From positions 5,084,001-5,148,000 of the forward strand of contig OZ231128.1 of the NCBI GenBank assembly GCA_965153355.1: a stretch of 64,000 nucleotides of DNA, read 5' to 3'. The DNA comes from Flaccisagitta enflata (taxonomy: Eukaryota > Chaetognatha > Sagittoidea > Aphragmophora). This document shows, in pieces, positions 32,371-43,107 of the stretch (positions are counted from its first letter, which is position 1; each line of letters opens with the position of its first letter). The notes below the pieces were generated by a model, which was not told the DNA's origin, made no database searches, and worked only from the letters and a program-made list of their open reading frames with translations. A program made the translations under genes and the position numbers.

Positions 32371-34586
32371 AAAGCTGAGATGATAGTCAGAATGATGATT
32401 CAGGAAGAGATAGAGGGATTAACAGGAGATGCCGACGAGTGGAAACCAAAATGGTGCAAGTAGAGGTGAGATGATGTAAGAATGAATGATGGTCAGCTTG
32501 GTAGTCTAGAGGTGAGATGATGTAAGAGCGAATGATGGTCAGCATGATAGTCTAGAGGCGAGATGATGTAAGAGCGAATAATGGTCAGCATAGTAGTCTA
32601 GAGGTGTGATGATATAAGAGCGAATAATGGTCAGAATGATAGTCTAGAGGTGAGATGATGTAAGAGCGAATAATGATCAGCATGGTAGTCTAGAGGTGAG
32701 ATGATGTAAGAGCGAATAATGGTCAGAATAGTACTCTAGAGGTGAGATGATGTAAGAGCGAATAATGGTGTCAGCATAGTAGTCTAGAGGTGTGATGATG
32801 TAAGAGCGAATAATGGTCAGAATGATAGTCTAAAGGTGAGATGATGTAAGAGCAAATAATGGTCAGAATGATAGTCTAGAGGTGAGATGATGTAAGAGCG
32901 AATAATGGTCAGAATGATAGTCAAGAGTAGGCTGGTTACCTGAAGGGTGATACTCTAGAGGTGAGATGATGTAAGAGCGAATAATGGTCAGAATGATAGT
33001 CTAAAGGTGAGATGATGTAAGAGCAAATAATGGTCAGAATGGTAGTCTAGAGGTGAGATGATGTAAGAGCGAATAATGGTCAGAATGATAGTCAAGAGTA
33101 GGCTGGTTACCTGAAGGGTAGATTTGGCTCAAAATTTAAAATTCCTCCGCCATATAACCATACATGCTAAGCGGCATTTGGGCAGTAAATCAGACAAGCA
33201 GAGGTCGGTATTTGATCAGGAAATCCACACAGCAACACAATGGTAAAGTATAGGAGAGCAATTTTAAGCCCATTGACACTCTATAGTGTTGCCTTGCGGG
33301 CTTTCTTTCCAGATACTGATCTCCGCTTGCCTCATTTCCTTTTTAAATATGACATTGGCTGAGGCGTTCTGAAATTTGACCACATTTGACCATCCAGGTA
33401 GCCGCCCTAGTCTTGAGGTGAGATGATGTAAGAGCTAATAATGGTCAGATTGATAGTCTAGAGGTGAGATGATGTAAGAGCGAATAATGGTCAGAATGAT
33501 AGTCTAGAGGTGAGTTGATGTAAGAGCGAATATTGGTCAGATTGATAGTCTAGAGGTGAGATGATTTAAGAGCGAATTATGGTCAGCTTGGTAGTCTAGA
33601 GTTGAGATGATGTAAGAGTGAATAATGGTCAGCATGGTAGTCTAGAGGTGAGATGAATAATCAGGCCTTTTTTTAGAGCGAGCCCGCGAGCCCGTGGCTC
33701 TCTATTTTGTTGTCGGGCTCTCATGACTCATGTTTTGCTGGCTCTGAGCCCGGCTGGCTATCTCAGATTTGACGCCATGTATTGAACTCAAATGGATCGG
33801 ATGATTCTTGCAAAGTTAAGAATGACTAAAATGAATTTCTTCCAAAGTCAACTCGTCAAATATAAATTGATCAACAAGTAAAGCTCATTGTTTTCGTGTA
33901 AATGTGTCTAATATTGATGGTATAAAAAGTTAGCATGTGATGATTTTTGCCTTCTTTGAAACAATTCTATTTCTACCATGAGATCAGACAGGAGAAAAAT
34001 TGCTATTGTAAGATGGCATTGTCATGAGGCCCACACATTTTAAAAGAATTAGGTAAAATGTTCAGTTTTTTTCAAGTTGTGTGCAAGCGACTCTATAACC
34101 CACTATGTTGGGCGGCCTGTCCATCTGTAGGTCTGTATGTCCATTGATCCGTCCATTAATTAGTCCATTTGTTGGTCAGTAACACTGGTTTTTTTTTTCG
34201 TTTATACAGGGAGTACCATGCCAACTGGGACATAAGAAAACGATGTATTTTCTCCTCTAGAAATGAAAAAAATAATCTGAAAACAGATCCTGATAGATCT
34301 TTTAAACCAATTTTATGTCATTAAAAAAAATTGCCACTAGATTGCATACCAAAGGTACACGAACAGACTGAAAAAAAATCCCAAATATGACTAATTTTGA
34401 TGATTTATCTGAAAATTCTGTGAATATTGTCTTAATTGTTAACCATTGCAACAGAAATTGGGTAAAAATACTCAAATTGAAACGGAATTTATGTAGTTAC
34501 ATGAAAAAGCTTTAAGAATTGATACCGAAGGTTCTACCATTAAAATTTGTTATTCATTGAAAGAAGAAAGAGATAAAAATTAAACT

Positions 34587-34890
34587 TTTTTACATGTATT
34601 TTGGTTAGATTACCAAAAATTATGACAAGTAGGCAAATTGACTGGTGGAGTGTAAAACTACATCAAATTATCTATCATTCAACTATCTATCAACTATCTA
34701 TCAACTATCTATCAACTATCTATCAACTATCTATCAACTATCTATCAACTATCTATCAACTATCTATCAACTATCTATCAACTATCTATCAACTTTTTTA
34801 CATGTATTTTGGTTAGATTACCAAAAATTATGACAAGTAGGCAAATTGACTGGTGGAGTGTAAAACTACATCAAATTATCTATCATTCAA
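34587..34890 (+). repeat. 95-bp direct duplication flanking an 11-bp (CTATCTATCAA)n array
   Basis: 'tttacatgtattttggttag' through 'catcaaattatctatcattc' occurs at 34587-34680 and again at 34797-34890, essentially identical. Between them lie about ten CTATCAACTAT units. Confidence 0.85.
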
Positions 34891-35139
34891 GACCAACCCG
34901 AGCATACTAGCTCAATTTGTCTAGATTTGGCAAGAGAAAGAAGATGTGTTGTTCAAACATCAAAACCTCGAATTTTTATGATTCCAGATTTTACAATTTG
35001 GATGCAATACTGCGGCCAAAGTATTGATCGCACCATAATAAAGTTTATAGATAATGAAATTGGAGCAAAAACTCTCTCTGAAACAGTTGATCCGTCATTT
35101 TTAGAAGCAGAGATATGTCGTTTTCTTTCGTCCCGGTAG
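34880..35139 (+). pseudogene. Coding-like fragment of unknown transposon protein
   Basis: Open frame with balanced composition (RIFMIPDFTIWMQYCGQSID ... FIDNEIGAKTLSETVDPSFL) inside the inverted-terminus element. No ATG at its start and no full domain is recognised. It is probably a fragment of the element's own protein. Confidence 0.25.
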
Positions 35140-35514
35140 GCAGGGTATTCCCTGTAAGTGATTTCTATGTCACTACGCCTGCCCAAATGTTTTTTAGCCA
35201 ATTTTGTCACTACCCCTGCCCACCCACACACGACTTGGGAAGCCTTTTATCCAGTATTGTTTTTTTGCCGGGCTCACTGTTTTTTTGTCGGGCTCTGTAA
35301 AATTGCGAGTAGAGAGCCCGGTTGGCTCTGCCAAAAAAAATCACTAAAAAAGAGCCTGGAGATGATATGAAACGAATAATGGTCGCATGCACACTTGATA
35401 GTCTAGAGGAGTGAGATGATGTAAGAAGAGCGAATAATGGTCAGTTTGATAGTCTAGAGGTGAGATGATGTAAGAGCAAATAATGGTCAGCATAGTAGTC
35501 TAGAGTAGAGTTGG

Positions 35515-35683
35515 GAGAACTTATGTCGTGACTGTCGGAATCGACAGTCACACCCCATGGTGTCGGTCAGTCGACATCATGGTCAAAAACCGTCACGACC
35601 TACTGATTGACAGACAAAGGAAAAGGTGAAGAAGAGAGAGAGAGACAGACTTTTCATATTTCTTTCTCCTCTCCCTCTCTCGA

Positions 35684-35751
<68 letters not shown>

Positions 35752-36490
35752 TGGATCACCTACGATTTTTTTTCCTCGCTCACTGACAAGATTCTCTCCT
35801 AGTCCGTTTGTTTCTGTCCTTGTTTACAACAAGTCCAAACAGAGTTTTTTTCCGCGTGCAATAGCACGTCTTTAAAAGGTTGTGTCTGTTGGTTGTTTAG
35901 TTGGTTGGTTGGTCAGTTGAAAACACTTTCATTCTACTATGTGAATGGCGCCTATGATAGCCTACTTTGCCTTGTTTTCTTTTGTTGGACATAATCCTTT
36001 TTTGAGGCTTTTTACAAGGCAGGATACTCGCTTGAGTGTGGGCAGGGGCAATTATGAGGGTGGACAGAAACTTTACATGGTAAAGCAGAGGCTGTGATGT
36101 GGCTAGGCAGGGGCAGTGATGCATAGAAATTTCTTGACTAAAAAGAGGATGAATTACCAAATTGTTTCTTACCAAAAGGAAAAATGGTACAAGCATATCA
36201 TTTTTCATTCATTCACTCATTCACTGATTCACTTATTCATTCATTCATTAATCAATTCACTCATACATCCATCCTTTGTTAATACCCAAAGCATATATCA
36301 GTGACATGTGTAGACTGAGACTGGGAGGGAACCAATTTTCAAAGAGCACATCTTACAGTCAGTTGCATAATGTAGAAACGAAACGGAAATGGCATGACGG
36401 CAACGACATTTAGCAGTGACGATGTCAAAACTTATAGGAAGACATTTAAGGGAAACGAAACTTTTGATAACCAATTGGTTTTTAGCCAGT
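35515..36490. other. Insertion in satellite: palindromes, (CT)n, GGTT and ATTC repeats
   Basis: 35540-35600 holds nested inverted repeats (gtgactgtcggaatcgacagtcac and gtcggtcagtcgac types). (CT)n lies at 35685-35748, GGTT repeats at 35885-35920, ATTC repeats at 36205-36262, and AGTCGC-related 'gtgggcaggggcaattatga' at 36035-36115. No gene. Confidence 0.6.
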
Positions 36491-36690
36491 GTCGATGATC
36501 TATAGTCTAGAGGTGAGATGATGTAAGAGCGAATAATGGTCAGAATGATAGTCTAGAGGTGAGATGATGCAAGAGCAAATGATGGTCAGCATGATAGTCT
36601 AGAGGTGAGATGATGTAAGAGCGAATAACGGTCAGATTGATAGTCTAGAGGTGAGATGATGCAAGAGCAAATGATGGTCAGCATGATAGT

Positions 36691-37260
36691 CTAGAGGTGA
36701 AGTTGAGAATTAGCTATCTCGATAAGCAACTGAAGGACTGTTGGACTGTTAGAGGAAATAATAAGAGGAAATTTTCCGATAGAAGAGGTCCTTCTCAAAC
36801 CGAATCAAGCTTTTTATATTCCTTGATTCTTGGGATTTGATCAGATAATCATAATGAAATGATTTCCGGAGTCTGGTATTTCTATTCTCTGGTCGAGCGG
36901 TACCCTTTATGACTCTCCCCCCCGACAAAAAGAGTCTGCTTGATTCAGTTGAGCGGAGTCTTTTATATAACCATAACATCTTAACGGTCAAATAGAGAAT
37001 TAATTTCAAGTAACAATTGTAGTAATAACAATACGTATGACTAAAATGGTCTTGAGAGTCGTATCGGCAAATATTGTAACAATTTGAGTATTTTCGGTAT
37101 TCATAACATTTTAAGGTTTTAAAGTGTAAAATTTTCGTCGGCGAAATACTTTTGGTTTGACCTTCAAGAATTTTTAAAGAACATTCTGGGTGGTCATTTG
37201 ACACTTTCTATGTGAGAATTTCAATAAACATAATATCATTCATTTCGAGTTCCCAAGAAT
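36691..37260 (-). promoter_or_regulatory. Putative 3' LTR portion
   Basis: The boundary with the 46-bp satellite is at about 36691. The element side starts TG on the + strand, i.e. ends in CA in its own sense. A minus-strand TATA-like box, TTATATAAAAGACTC, lies near 36975-36961. A purine-rich tract candidate for priming plus-strand synthesis is either near 37310-37330 or at 39201-39222, so the LTR could be about 0.6 kb or about 2.5 kb. No second LTR is available for comparison. A 151-codon open frame here is not convincing. Confidence 0.35.
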
Positions 37261-37454
37261 TGTGTTTCTTTTTACATTTCTTAAAATAAATATATTTTCT
37301 GACTTACTATTTTTGCTTTTCTTTTTCATAAGTTTTCATTTCAATTCTTGGTCACTCTTTACACAAGTGAAATATAACGTACGAATAATTCGGGACGATC
37401 AGTCCAAAGTCTTCATATCGACGTCTTCTCTTTTTCGAATTACATCCATCGAAG

Positions 37455-38479
37455 ATGCTCTTCTGTTTATTGTTTCTACTCGTCGCTTCTGCGCAAAGCG
37501 CCTCTATGCGACGCTCGCGATCGGCCAACTCTACGCATTATGTGTCATTTTCACGTTCCTCTGAGGATGAATCACCGAAGGTGTGTCTCTTTTTATCTTC
37601 GGTTTCGATCGTCGGTCACGAATATTTCGTTTCACGTCGTCGGTCTTTAATACTGATTGCGTATATTTACACAGGCCAAGTTGAAATATGCAGTTCGTGA
37701 ATGGGCCTCTCGCAATCAAGTCTCTATTAAGACTTTGTTAGATGGTTGAAAAGAGGCTTTTCTCCAAGAGATAGGATACGAGTAAGTTTGCAATTTTTTC
37801 GGCCACGCTTTTTTTTTCTCAATCCTTCGCATGCGGTCTGCTCAATATTGTCATAATGCGGCCATTTTATTTTCAGCGAGGAAAATGGGCCGTGTATGCT
37901 CGTCGTTTATCGCATGGCCTATTATCATAGCGCTGGACTTTCGCGGTGCGTTCCTATGAACGCTAATTTCCTTCGTAACACAGTTCAAGAAATAATATCG
38001 GACGATGTCAATCAGACTGAAGAATATGGTATTGTTACCGTCGCGTTAGTCGCCATCGAGTTCCTCATCGGAGTATCATTCGGAATCGCTTTCTGTTTAA
38101 AAAGTCGGTCCAACGCGGACTCGACGCATCATGATGGACGGCGGTTGCCTTGCGACGGGATGCATACTCGCGACCCTCGCGACGTTTTTGCGGCTAGATT
38201 GGAGTAAGTTTTTGCTTCTACTCTGTCTAATCCTTTATTTACAGGTTCATGCATTCGGCATAATTATTCACTTTGCAGGGCATGATTTTCTGGTTTTGAA
38301 ATTTAATCATTTGTATTTACAGATTGGAGGCCTGCATTAAGTCAGCACTTGAAAACGTGGTTGCCTCTCAAGGCTTCGGTCCTGGACTTGCTCATGCCGC
38401 TCTTGGAAATGAGTCTGATAGAGAAATGCCGTATGAATCTGTGTCCGTCGCCGATGGTGATTCTGTGGCACCCGCATAG
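37455..38479 (+). CDS. Antisense four-exon type I membrane protein
   Basis: Exons 37455-37580, 37675-37781, 37877-38203 and 38323-38479; GT-AG introns of 94-119 bp. Donors include GTAAGT and acceptors have pyrimidine tracts. The joined length is 717 nt (239 codons including TAG), with phases consistent throughout. It has a signal peptide MLFCLLFLLVASAQS, an ectodomain with potential N-glycosylation sites (NST, NQT) and two Cys, a TM segment at residues about 129-151 (IVTVALVAIEFLIGVSFGIA) and a basic cytoplasmic tail. One in-frame TGA at 37747-37749 in exon 2 breaks this copy (or is recoded). It lies between integrase and the 3' end on the opposite strand. No family recognised; an envelope-like role is only inference. 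Confidence 0.55.
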
Positions 38480-38743
38480 ACAATTGGTTTTTATGTCCTC
38501 TCGTATTGACCTGATGATCTTATTCTTATTAATGCCATTTCAGTTGTGTCTCTTGTGCTAATAATTTATTAATCTCATATGTTTTTGGCATTACAGGTCA
38601 ATTTTTCATGTTAGCTCAGTCGGGTTTAATATAGGTTTAAATATTTCTCTTTCGGCTTTTTAATTTCAGACTTGTCTTTTTACTTAAGGGGAGGCCGGCT
38701 CATTTTTCCAGGACTAGACATCAGTTTGTCTTTGTTCTGATTA

Positions 38744-39154
38744 TTGGTGAACATGGACAACGTGACCTTTGCTTTTGTCAAGTCCAGTTTGGACTTGTTC
38801 ACTAAGTCCCCTGGTACAGTGGCTCCCGGTCCCACTGTATTGGTGGCCGCCTCCGAGTCATCTGGTGGTTGGCGTAGCTGGATCGCTTATCCAATCCTGG
38901 GGGCGGCCTTGATTGTCATCACCGTGGCTGCCGTGACCGGACATCTGGAAAAGGTCACCCATATGGTCAACTGGTTCAGTGGCCTATGGGCCCGTTTGAA
39001 GGATTTCCGTGATCGGCGGCTCGGTGGCGGCGTTGATGGCGTCCCCATGGACAATGGCGTGAATGCTCGTCAGCCGCCAGTTGGCGAAGGGCGCAATATG
39101 ACGGATAATGAGATACTCGAGCAACGCTCTCGAGTTGGCACTGCTTATGTCTAG
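38744..39154 (+). CDS. Antisense single-TM protein, second cassette gene
   Basis: 136 residues from ATG (context gtgaacATGG) to TAG. The N-terminal ~40 residues are Ser/Pro/Val-rich with no signal peptide. A hydrophobic segment at about 48-67 (YPILGAALIVITVAAVTGHL) is followed by an aromatic/basic stretch and an Arg/Gly-rich tail. An acceptor-like 'tttttaatttcag' at 38658-38670 suggests a 5' UTR exon. It ends 95 bp from the integrase stop, so the two genes converge. No homologue recognised. Confidence 0.55.
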   Translation: MVNMDNVTFAFVKSSLDLFTKSPGTVAPGPTVLVAASESSGGWRSWIAYPILGAALIVITVAAVTGHLEKVTHMVNWFSGLWARLKDFRDRRLGGGVDGVPMDNGVNARQPPVGEGRNMTDNEILEQRSRVGTAYV

Positions 39155-39249
39155 GGGCAGTTTAATTCTTGATTTTATTCAATTCATTATCCTTTTAGAC
39201 CCCGTCTATTTCTTTTTCCTTAAAAGTAGCCGACTATAATAACAAGAAA

Positions 39250-40701
39250 TCAGAGATGGACTGTAAAGAATGCGCTCAAGTCTGGATCTGTTATTGGCGC
39301 CGCTTTATCCTTTTTGGCGGCTATTCTTGTTGAGCGTCTTACCCCTTGTTTGGCTGGGGTAGTCGTCGCCTCTGCTTCTTTTGCGGCTACTTTTTCCATC
39401 TCATTTATCAGCTCGATGGCTTCATTTTTGGTGAGACCTTTCATTTTGACTAATAGATCACCTGGAATGATTGATTCTGGATTGGCTTTTATGTTCCTGC
39501 AGCGGAATGAATTTGTTGCTACCTTTGATGTGACCATGTAGCCTTCAAAAGTTATCTTGTAACATAGTTTTCTTGGGCTTGAAGTGGGAAAAGATGTTCT
39601 TTTCCTCAAGCATATCATTCCTGGTCTGATTTTATTAGTATAATCAGTCACACCTGTATTTCCATTTCTTTTTAGGAATCTTTTCACATCGTTTAACAGC
39701 GTGGCGCGGCTCGCAGCTCGCGCGGCGCCAGCTGCGTCGTCGCTCATTTCATCCTTCTCATGCTGGTGGATTAGGAAATCTGATGGAGCGACATTGAAAT
39801 GGATCTCTTTAGGTGAGAGTGAGTTTGGAAGGCTTGTGTGTGGTGTTGAATTGGTAATATATGTGGCTTTGGCAACAATTCTGGTAAATGACCATTTTGG
39901 ATTGTCCGTCCTTAGGCTACAGATTAATCTTGTTAATGTGCCTATGGACCTTTCGACTGCTGACTGACAGCGTGAAATGTTTGCCATGCCATGATTGATT
40001 TCAACACCTCTCTCTCTAAGGAATTTTGCTGAATTACTGTTTGATGAGCAAAGTGCGTTGTCCATTTGCAATATTTTTGGCAGTCCACACAGTGTGTCTC
40101 TTGTGTAGATTAGACTGTCTAGTATATGGTTATCTGCACAACTGGGGATTATTTTTGTGATTGTGTAACGACTGTGCAAGTCTATATAAAAATAGACGTA
40201 GCGTGGTTGACCAGTGGTGGATGACCCAAAGCCGCCTACAGGTCCTAAGATGTCTATCTCTCCTTTTTCATTGCAACCTGTGGCGATTTTGTTACCTGTC
40301 TTAATAGCATTTGTGCGTGGGTATTTGTTTAATTTGCATGTCGCGCAATTATTGACTACCTTATTTATAATTGCGCGCATATTAATTGCAAAGTAGCGTC
40401 TGCTCAGTGCTAGGAATGTCCTTCTTTGACCGGCGTGACGGTGTGCTGATTCAATACGTTGGTGTGCTTCTGTCGCAACTTGATGAAATTTCTTTTCACC
40501 CACTACTATTAATTGGTCAATTTTGCCGTTTTTGTTGTGCCATAATCTCAGCAAAATACCATCCTCACTCACCCTGAATAATGATTTGTTTTTCAGGTAA
40601 TGTTTCAATGCTGGTGTTAGAATCAAACTTTCTGTTTTAGGTGGATCTTTTTGGTTTGATTTTATTCGACTAATGATATCCATAATTGCATCATCATTCT
40701 C
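39250..40701 (-). CDS. pol: Ty3-like integrase
   Basis: 477 residues from ATG 40683; the frame is open to a TAA at 40704-40702, beyond which the pol frame continues. The zinc-binding N-terminal domain shows SAHRHAGQRRTFLALSRRYF and NNCATCKLNK (HHCC). The catalytic core has GEIDILGPVGGF (Asp), LQMDNALCSSNS (Asp, then conserved Asn) and SAVERSIGTL (Glu). The C-terminal region is basic with RRSTRIAAKK. It inserts the cDNA into host DNA. The whole domain is uninterrupted. Confidence 0.85.
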   Translation of the reverse strand, partial: ENDDAIMDIISRIKSNQKDPPKTESLILTPALKHYLKNKSLFRVSEDGILLRLWHNKNGKIDQLIVVGEKKFHQVATEAHQRIESAHRHAGQRRTFLALSRRYFAINMRAIINKVVNNCATCKLNKYPRTNAIKTGNKIATGCNEKGEIDILGPVGGFGSSTTGQPRYVYFYIDLHSRYTITKIIPSCADNHILDSLIYTRDTLCGLPKILQMDNALCSSNSNSAKFLRERGVEINHGMANISRCQSAVERSIGTLTRLICSLRTDNPKWSFTRIVAKATYITNSTPHTSLPNSLSPKEIHFNVAPSDFLIHQHEKDEMSDDAAGAARAASRATLLNDVKRFLKRNGNTGVTDYTNKIRPGMICLRKRTSFPTSSPRKLCYKITFEGYMVTSKVATNSFRCRNIKANPESIIPGDLLVKMKGLTKNEAIELINEMEKVAAKEAEATTTPAKQGVRRSTRIAAKKDKAAPITDPDLSAFFTVHL

Positions 40702-40998
40702 TTACAGACTTTTTACACCTTCAAGTCTATTACCTTTGAATCTGTGCAATTTAATTTTTGCTGTAATATCATTGTCTATTTCTGTATCTTCTTCCAGTTC
40801 ATTCTCGCCGCCCTCTACCTGATCATCAGTCAAGGAGTATGCGGCTATGACTTTTGCATATTCATCCTTCGCGGATTTTGTCGCCGAGTCGCTGCTGTCG
40901 CCATGGACTTCCGGCGGCGACTTCAAGGCGTCAATGATTTCCTTCACCTCTTGTTCCGCTTCACATTCGTCTGGAATAATGAAGTTCTCAGGCTCCAC
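40702..40998 (-). CDS. RNase H-integrase linker segment of Pol
   Basis: 98-codon frame, acidic (EVKEIIDALKSPPEVHGDSS ... ENELEEDTEIDNDI), overlapping the end of the RT-RH ORF by 55 nt in another frame. It reads into integrase in the same frame across a single TAA (40704-40702). A one-base frameshift near 41010-41035 separates it from RT-RH. Confidence 0.55.
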   Translation of the reverse strand: MEPENFIIPDECEAEQEVKEIIDALKSPPEVHGDSSDSATKSAKDEYAKVIAAYSLTDDQVEGGENELEEDTEIDNDITAKIKLHRFKGNRLEGVKSL

Positions 40999-42668
40999 TG
41001 CGTGGGCCAGCTCCTGTCGCCGTTTCCTGGTCTGGTAAAGAAATCTTTAGTTTCTTGAGCTGTAGCTTTGCAAAATAATTTTTGCCATGGAATGTTTTTG
41101 CCTTTACCATCGTATATACGGCCTGCCAAAAATCTTGGAAACCTCGCCTCTGGTGGGCTGTCGACTGGTACTCTTGTAATCCAGTCGCTCAGTTTTAGTT
41201 CTGATTTTATCCATAGGATTCTGTAATCAAATCTTTGGAGCCTTAGGACCATCCTGGCCACGTCCTTGGGCACGTGATCCAGTGAGGCCCATGCTGTCAC
41301 TGTAGTATTATCAGTAATAGCATAGAAAGATCTGCCTGCCAACAGCCAAAAAAACTTCCTCGTACATTCCTCCAAGGCTGTCAGTTCAAGAATCCAAATT
41401 GGATAAACCGACCAACTGTCTTCAACCTTTCTGCTGTAACATCCCACTATGGATAAATATCTCTTGGTCGGGTCCAATTTGGAATCTGGTAGTGGTGGCA
41501 GTAAGTGAGTTATGATGCATCCGATTGATGTGCTACTGCTGTCTGTCCATATGAGGATTGTGGCCTCTTTGTCATTTGATGGCATTCTCAATGCACCCAC
41601 CTCATCGTCTAACAAGTATTCTTTAAGGTCCGTGAATGATTTCTTGTCCGACTCTGTTGGTTTGAATCTTGTCTTTGGGTGTGCCAGTCTTCTGAGTGGT
41701 GCCATGAGGTGTGACAATTTAGGCGCCACAGGCAGAAAATATGAAAAGAATGCTGCCTTTGAGATTGCATCTTTCTTGGTCTCAGGAAATGTCATTTCCT
41801 TAATTTTTGTCTTTTTTTCGTCAGCTATTGATTCACTTGATCTACCCAGCTGGAATCCCAGCACGCGTACTTCATTTTTGAGTAAATCTGACTTCTTAGG
41901 ATTAAGAAGTATATTAAATTTACTACAGATAGCGAGTGCTAGTGGGAGATCAATGTTTAAGTGTGTATTTATGGATTTTGACCGGATGCTGAGGTCATCA
42001 ACAAATGGAAGACAGTTTTTGTGTGATCTGAAACATTTGTCCATAAATTTCTGCACATAGCTGATACTCGTTTTTAGGCCCATAGCCAATCTTTTTAGTA
42101 GGTATACTCTACCTAGGGCGTAAAATCCAAAGTATTTCCTGACGCTTTCTGGGTCTATTTTGACTTGGTAGAACATTTGGGAAGCGTCAAAGTTGCTGAA
42201 CGTAGTGTAGCCATCCTTGGCCACTTCTCTCCTGAACTCATCTGCCAGAGGCAAGGGAAATTGCACATCAGCTAGGGAATTGTTTAAGACACGATTGTCA
42301 AGACAGAATCTAGATTTTATTACATTTCTTTTAAGGCTGCTGTAGAATCGACTTTCTAAAACGACATGGATTGGCGACATGTGACAGTCAACGTCATCAG
42401 ACATCTCCTCAATGATTCCCCTTTCCAACATCTGCTTCAGGTGAGCCTTTAAGTATGGGAGTTTGGAGGAGCTGATGCGTCTTGGTCCTTCTTTCTTTAA
42501 TGGCGGAGCGTCTTCTTTCAATTTGATTTTTATTGGCTTCATCTCTACGCCTTTAAAGAATTGGTCAGGTCTGTCCTCATTGAAGAAAATGTGATTGAAA
42601 TCTAGTAAAATCTTGATCAGTTTTTCCCTATCCTTGCCTTCAACTGACGTTAGGTCAAATTGTTTCAA
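40944..42668 (-). CDS. pol: Reverse transcriptase-RNase H
   Basis: 574-codon frame; coding continuity extends upstream to a TAA at 42743-42741. RT: FSNFDASQMFYQVKI (first catalytic Asp), RLAMGLKTSISYVQKFMDKC (thumb-side block of Ty3 RTs), LPFVDDLSIRS (catalytic Asp-Asp), VRVLGFQLGRSSESI, then the FFSYFLPVAPKLSHLMAPLR connection. RNase H: ILIWTDSSSTSIGCII (Asp), LELTALEECT (Glu), YAITDNTTVTAW (Asp). It copies element RNA into DNA. All catalytic residues are present. The last ~18 codons are out of frame after a frameshift. Confidence 0.85.
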   Translation of the reverse strand: MKQFDLTSVEGKDREKLIKILLDFNHIFFNEDRPDQFFKGVEMKPIKIKLKEDAPPLKKEGPRRISSSKLPYLKAHLKQMLERGIIEEMSDDVDCHMSPIHVVLESRFYSSLKRNVIKSRFCLDNRVLNNSLADVQFPLPLADEFRREVAKDGYTTFSNFDASQMFYQVKIDPESVRKYFGFYALGRVYLLKRLAMGLKTSISYVQKFMDKCFRSHKNCLPFVDDLSIRSKSINTHLNIDLPLALAICSKFNILLNPKKSDLLKNEVRVLGFQLGRSSESIADEKKTKIKEMTFPETKKDAISKAAFFSYFLPVAPKLSHLMAPLRRLAHPKTRFKPTESDKKSFTDLKEYLLDDEVGALRMPSNDKEATILIWTDSSSTSIGCIITHLLPPLPDSKLDPTKRYLSIVGCYSRKVEDSWSVYPIWILELTALEECTRKFFWLLAGRSFYAITDNTTVTAWASLDHVPKDVARMVLRLQRFDYRILWIKSELKLSDWITRVPVDSPPEARFPRFLAGRIYDGKGKNIPWQKLFCKATAQETKDFFTRPGNGDRSWPTQWSLRTSLFQTNVKRNKR

Positions 42669-42740
42669 ATATTCATGTTTATTTGGCCAGTATCTGAAAT
42701 CTTGACCTCTTGTTCTTTCATAATCGACATTGATTGGTGA

Positions 42741-43107
42741 TTAATCTATATCAATGTCAGGTTCGTTCACATTTAGATCAAGATCTATGGTAATGCCATC
42801 TTTGTAACATTTGGTAAGTGTTTCAGATGGCACTTTGTTCATTCCGATTAATTCTGATAATCTCATCGGTTCTTCATCCACAGGTAACGCAGGTGGTATT
42901 TGGGTATTTTGATCATTGCGTTCCTGTTCCTCGAGGTTTTTACTGTATTCACTAATGCTTTCCTTTATAGGTTCTTCGCGGGCTACGAGACCGTCTGTTT
43001 GACCTTCGGAAGCATTTTTATATATAGATATATCTGGTGGGCGCCCTTTCTTCAGCCTTTTGGGTCGACCCGGCGGGCGCCTGTCGTTGTCATTTTTTTT
43101 TTTGACT
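42741..43107 (-). CDS. Protease-RT linker with AT-hook motifs
   Basis: An open frame continuous with RT except for the TAA at 42743-42741. It starts in a 10-A run and encodes RRPPGRPKRLKKGRPP, two AT-hook-like GRP cores, then an acidic region ending TIDLDLNVNEPDIDID. A poly(A) frameshift at about 43100 separates it from the protease segment. AT-hooks bind AT-rich minor groove; a role in chromatin targeting would be inference. Confidence 0.5.

Larger units (their letters stand above)
33658..35352. mobile_element. Inverted-terminus transposon remnant in the satellite (hAT-like ends)
   Basis: The left end 'caggcctttttttagagcga' and the inverse of the right end 'caggctcttttttagtgatt' are similar. 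Both continue with GAGCCCG-rich sequence ('gagcccgcgagcccgtggct' / 'gagccaaccgggctctctac'). CAGG-type ends suit hAT elements, but I could not identify an 8-bp duplication. It contains a 95-bp duplication, an 11-bp array, a possible coding fragment and a partial AGTCGC-family copy (35160-35262). Confidence 0.4.
32440..36692. repeat. 46-bp satellite array, interrupted
   Basis: Unit built on 'tagtctagaggtgagatgat' 'gtaagagcgaataatggtca'. Blocks lie at 32455-33130, 33405-33657, 35370-35512 and 36492-36692. The interruptions are separate insertions (33115-33405, 33658-35352, 35515-36490), and the giant retroelement adjoins the last block at 36691. Unit-to-unit divergence is low. Confidence 0.85.

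Noticed and set aside
32440-33130. CRISPR-like regular repeats
   Set aside because: The 46-bp units are contiguous without unique spacers, in a eukaryotic genome; this is a satellite.
36749-37204. 151-codon minus-strand ORF near the element's 3' end
   Set aside because: It lies across the TATA-like region, has Tyr/Cys-rich composition and no motif; more likely LTR sequence.
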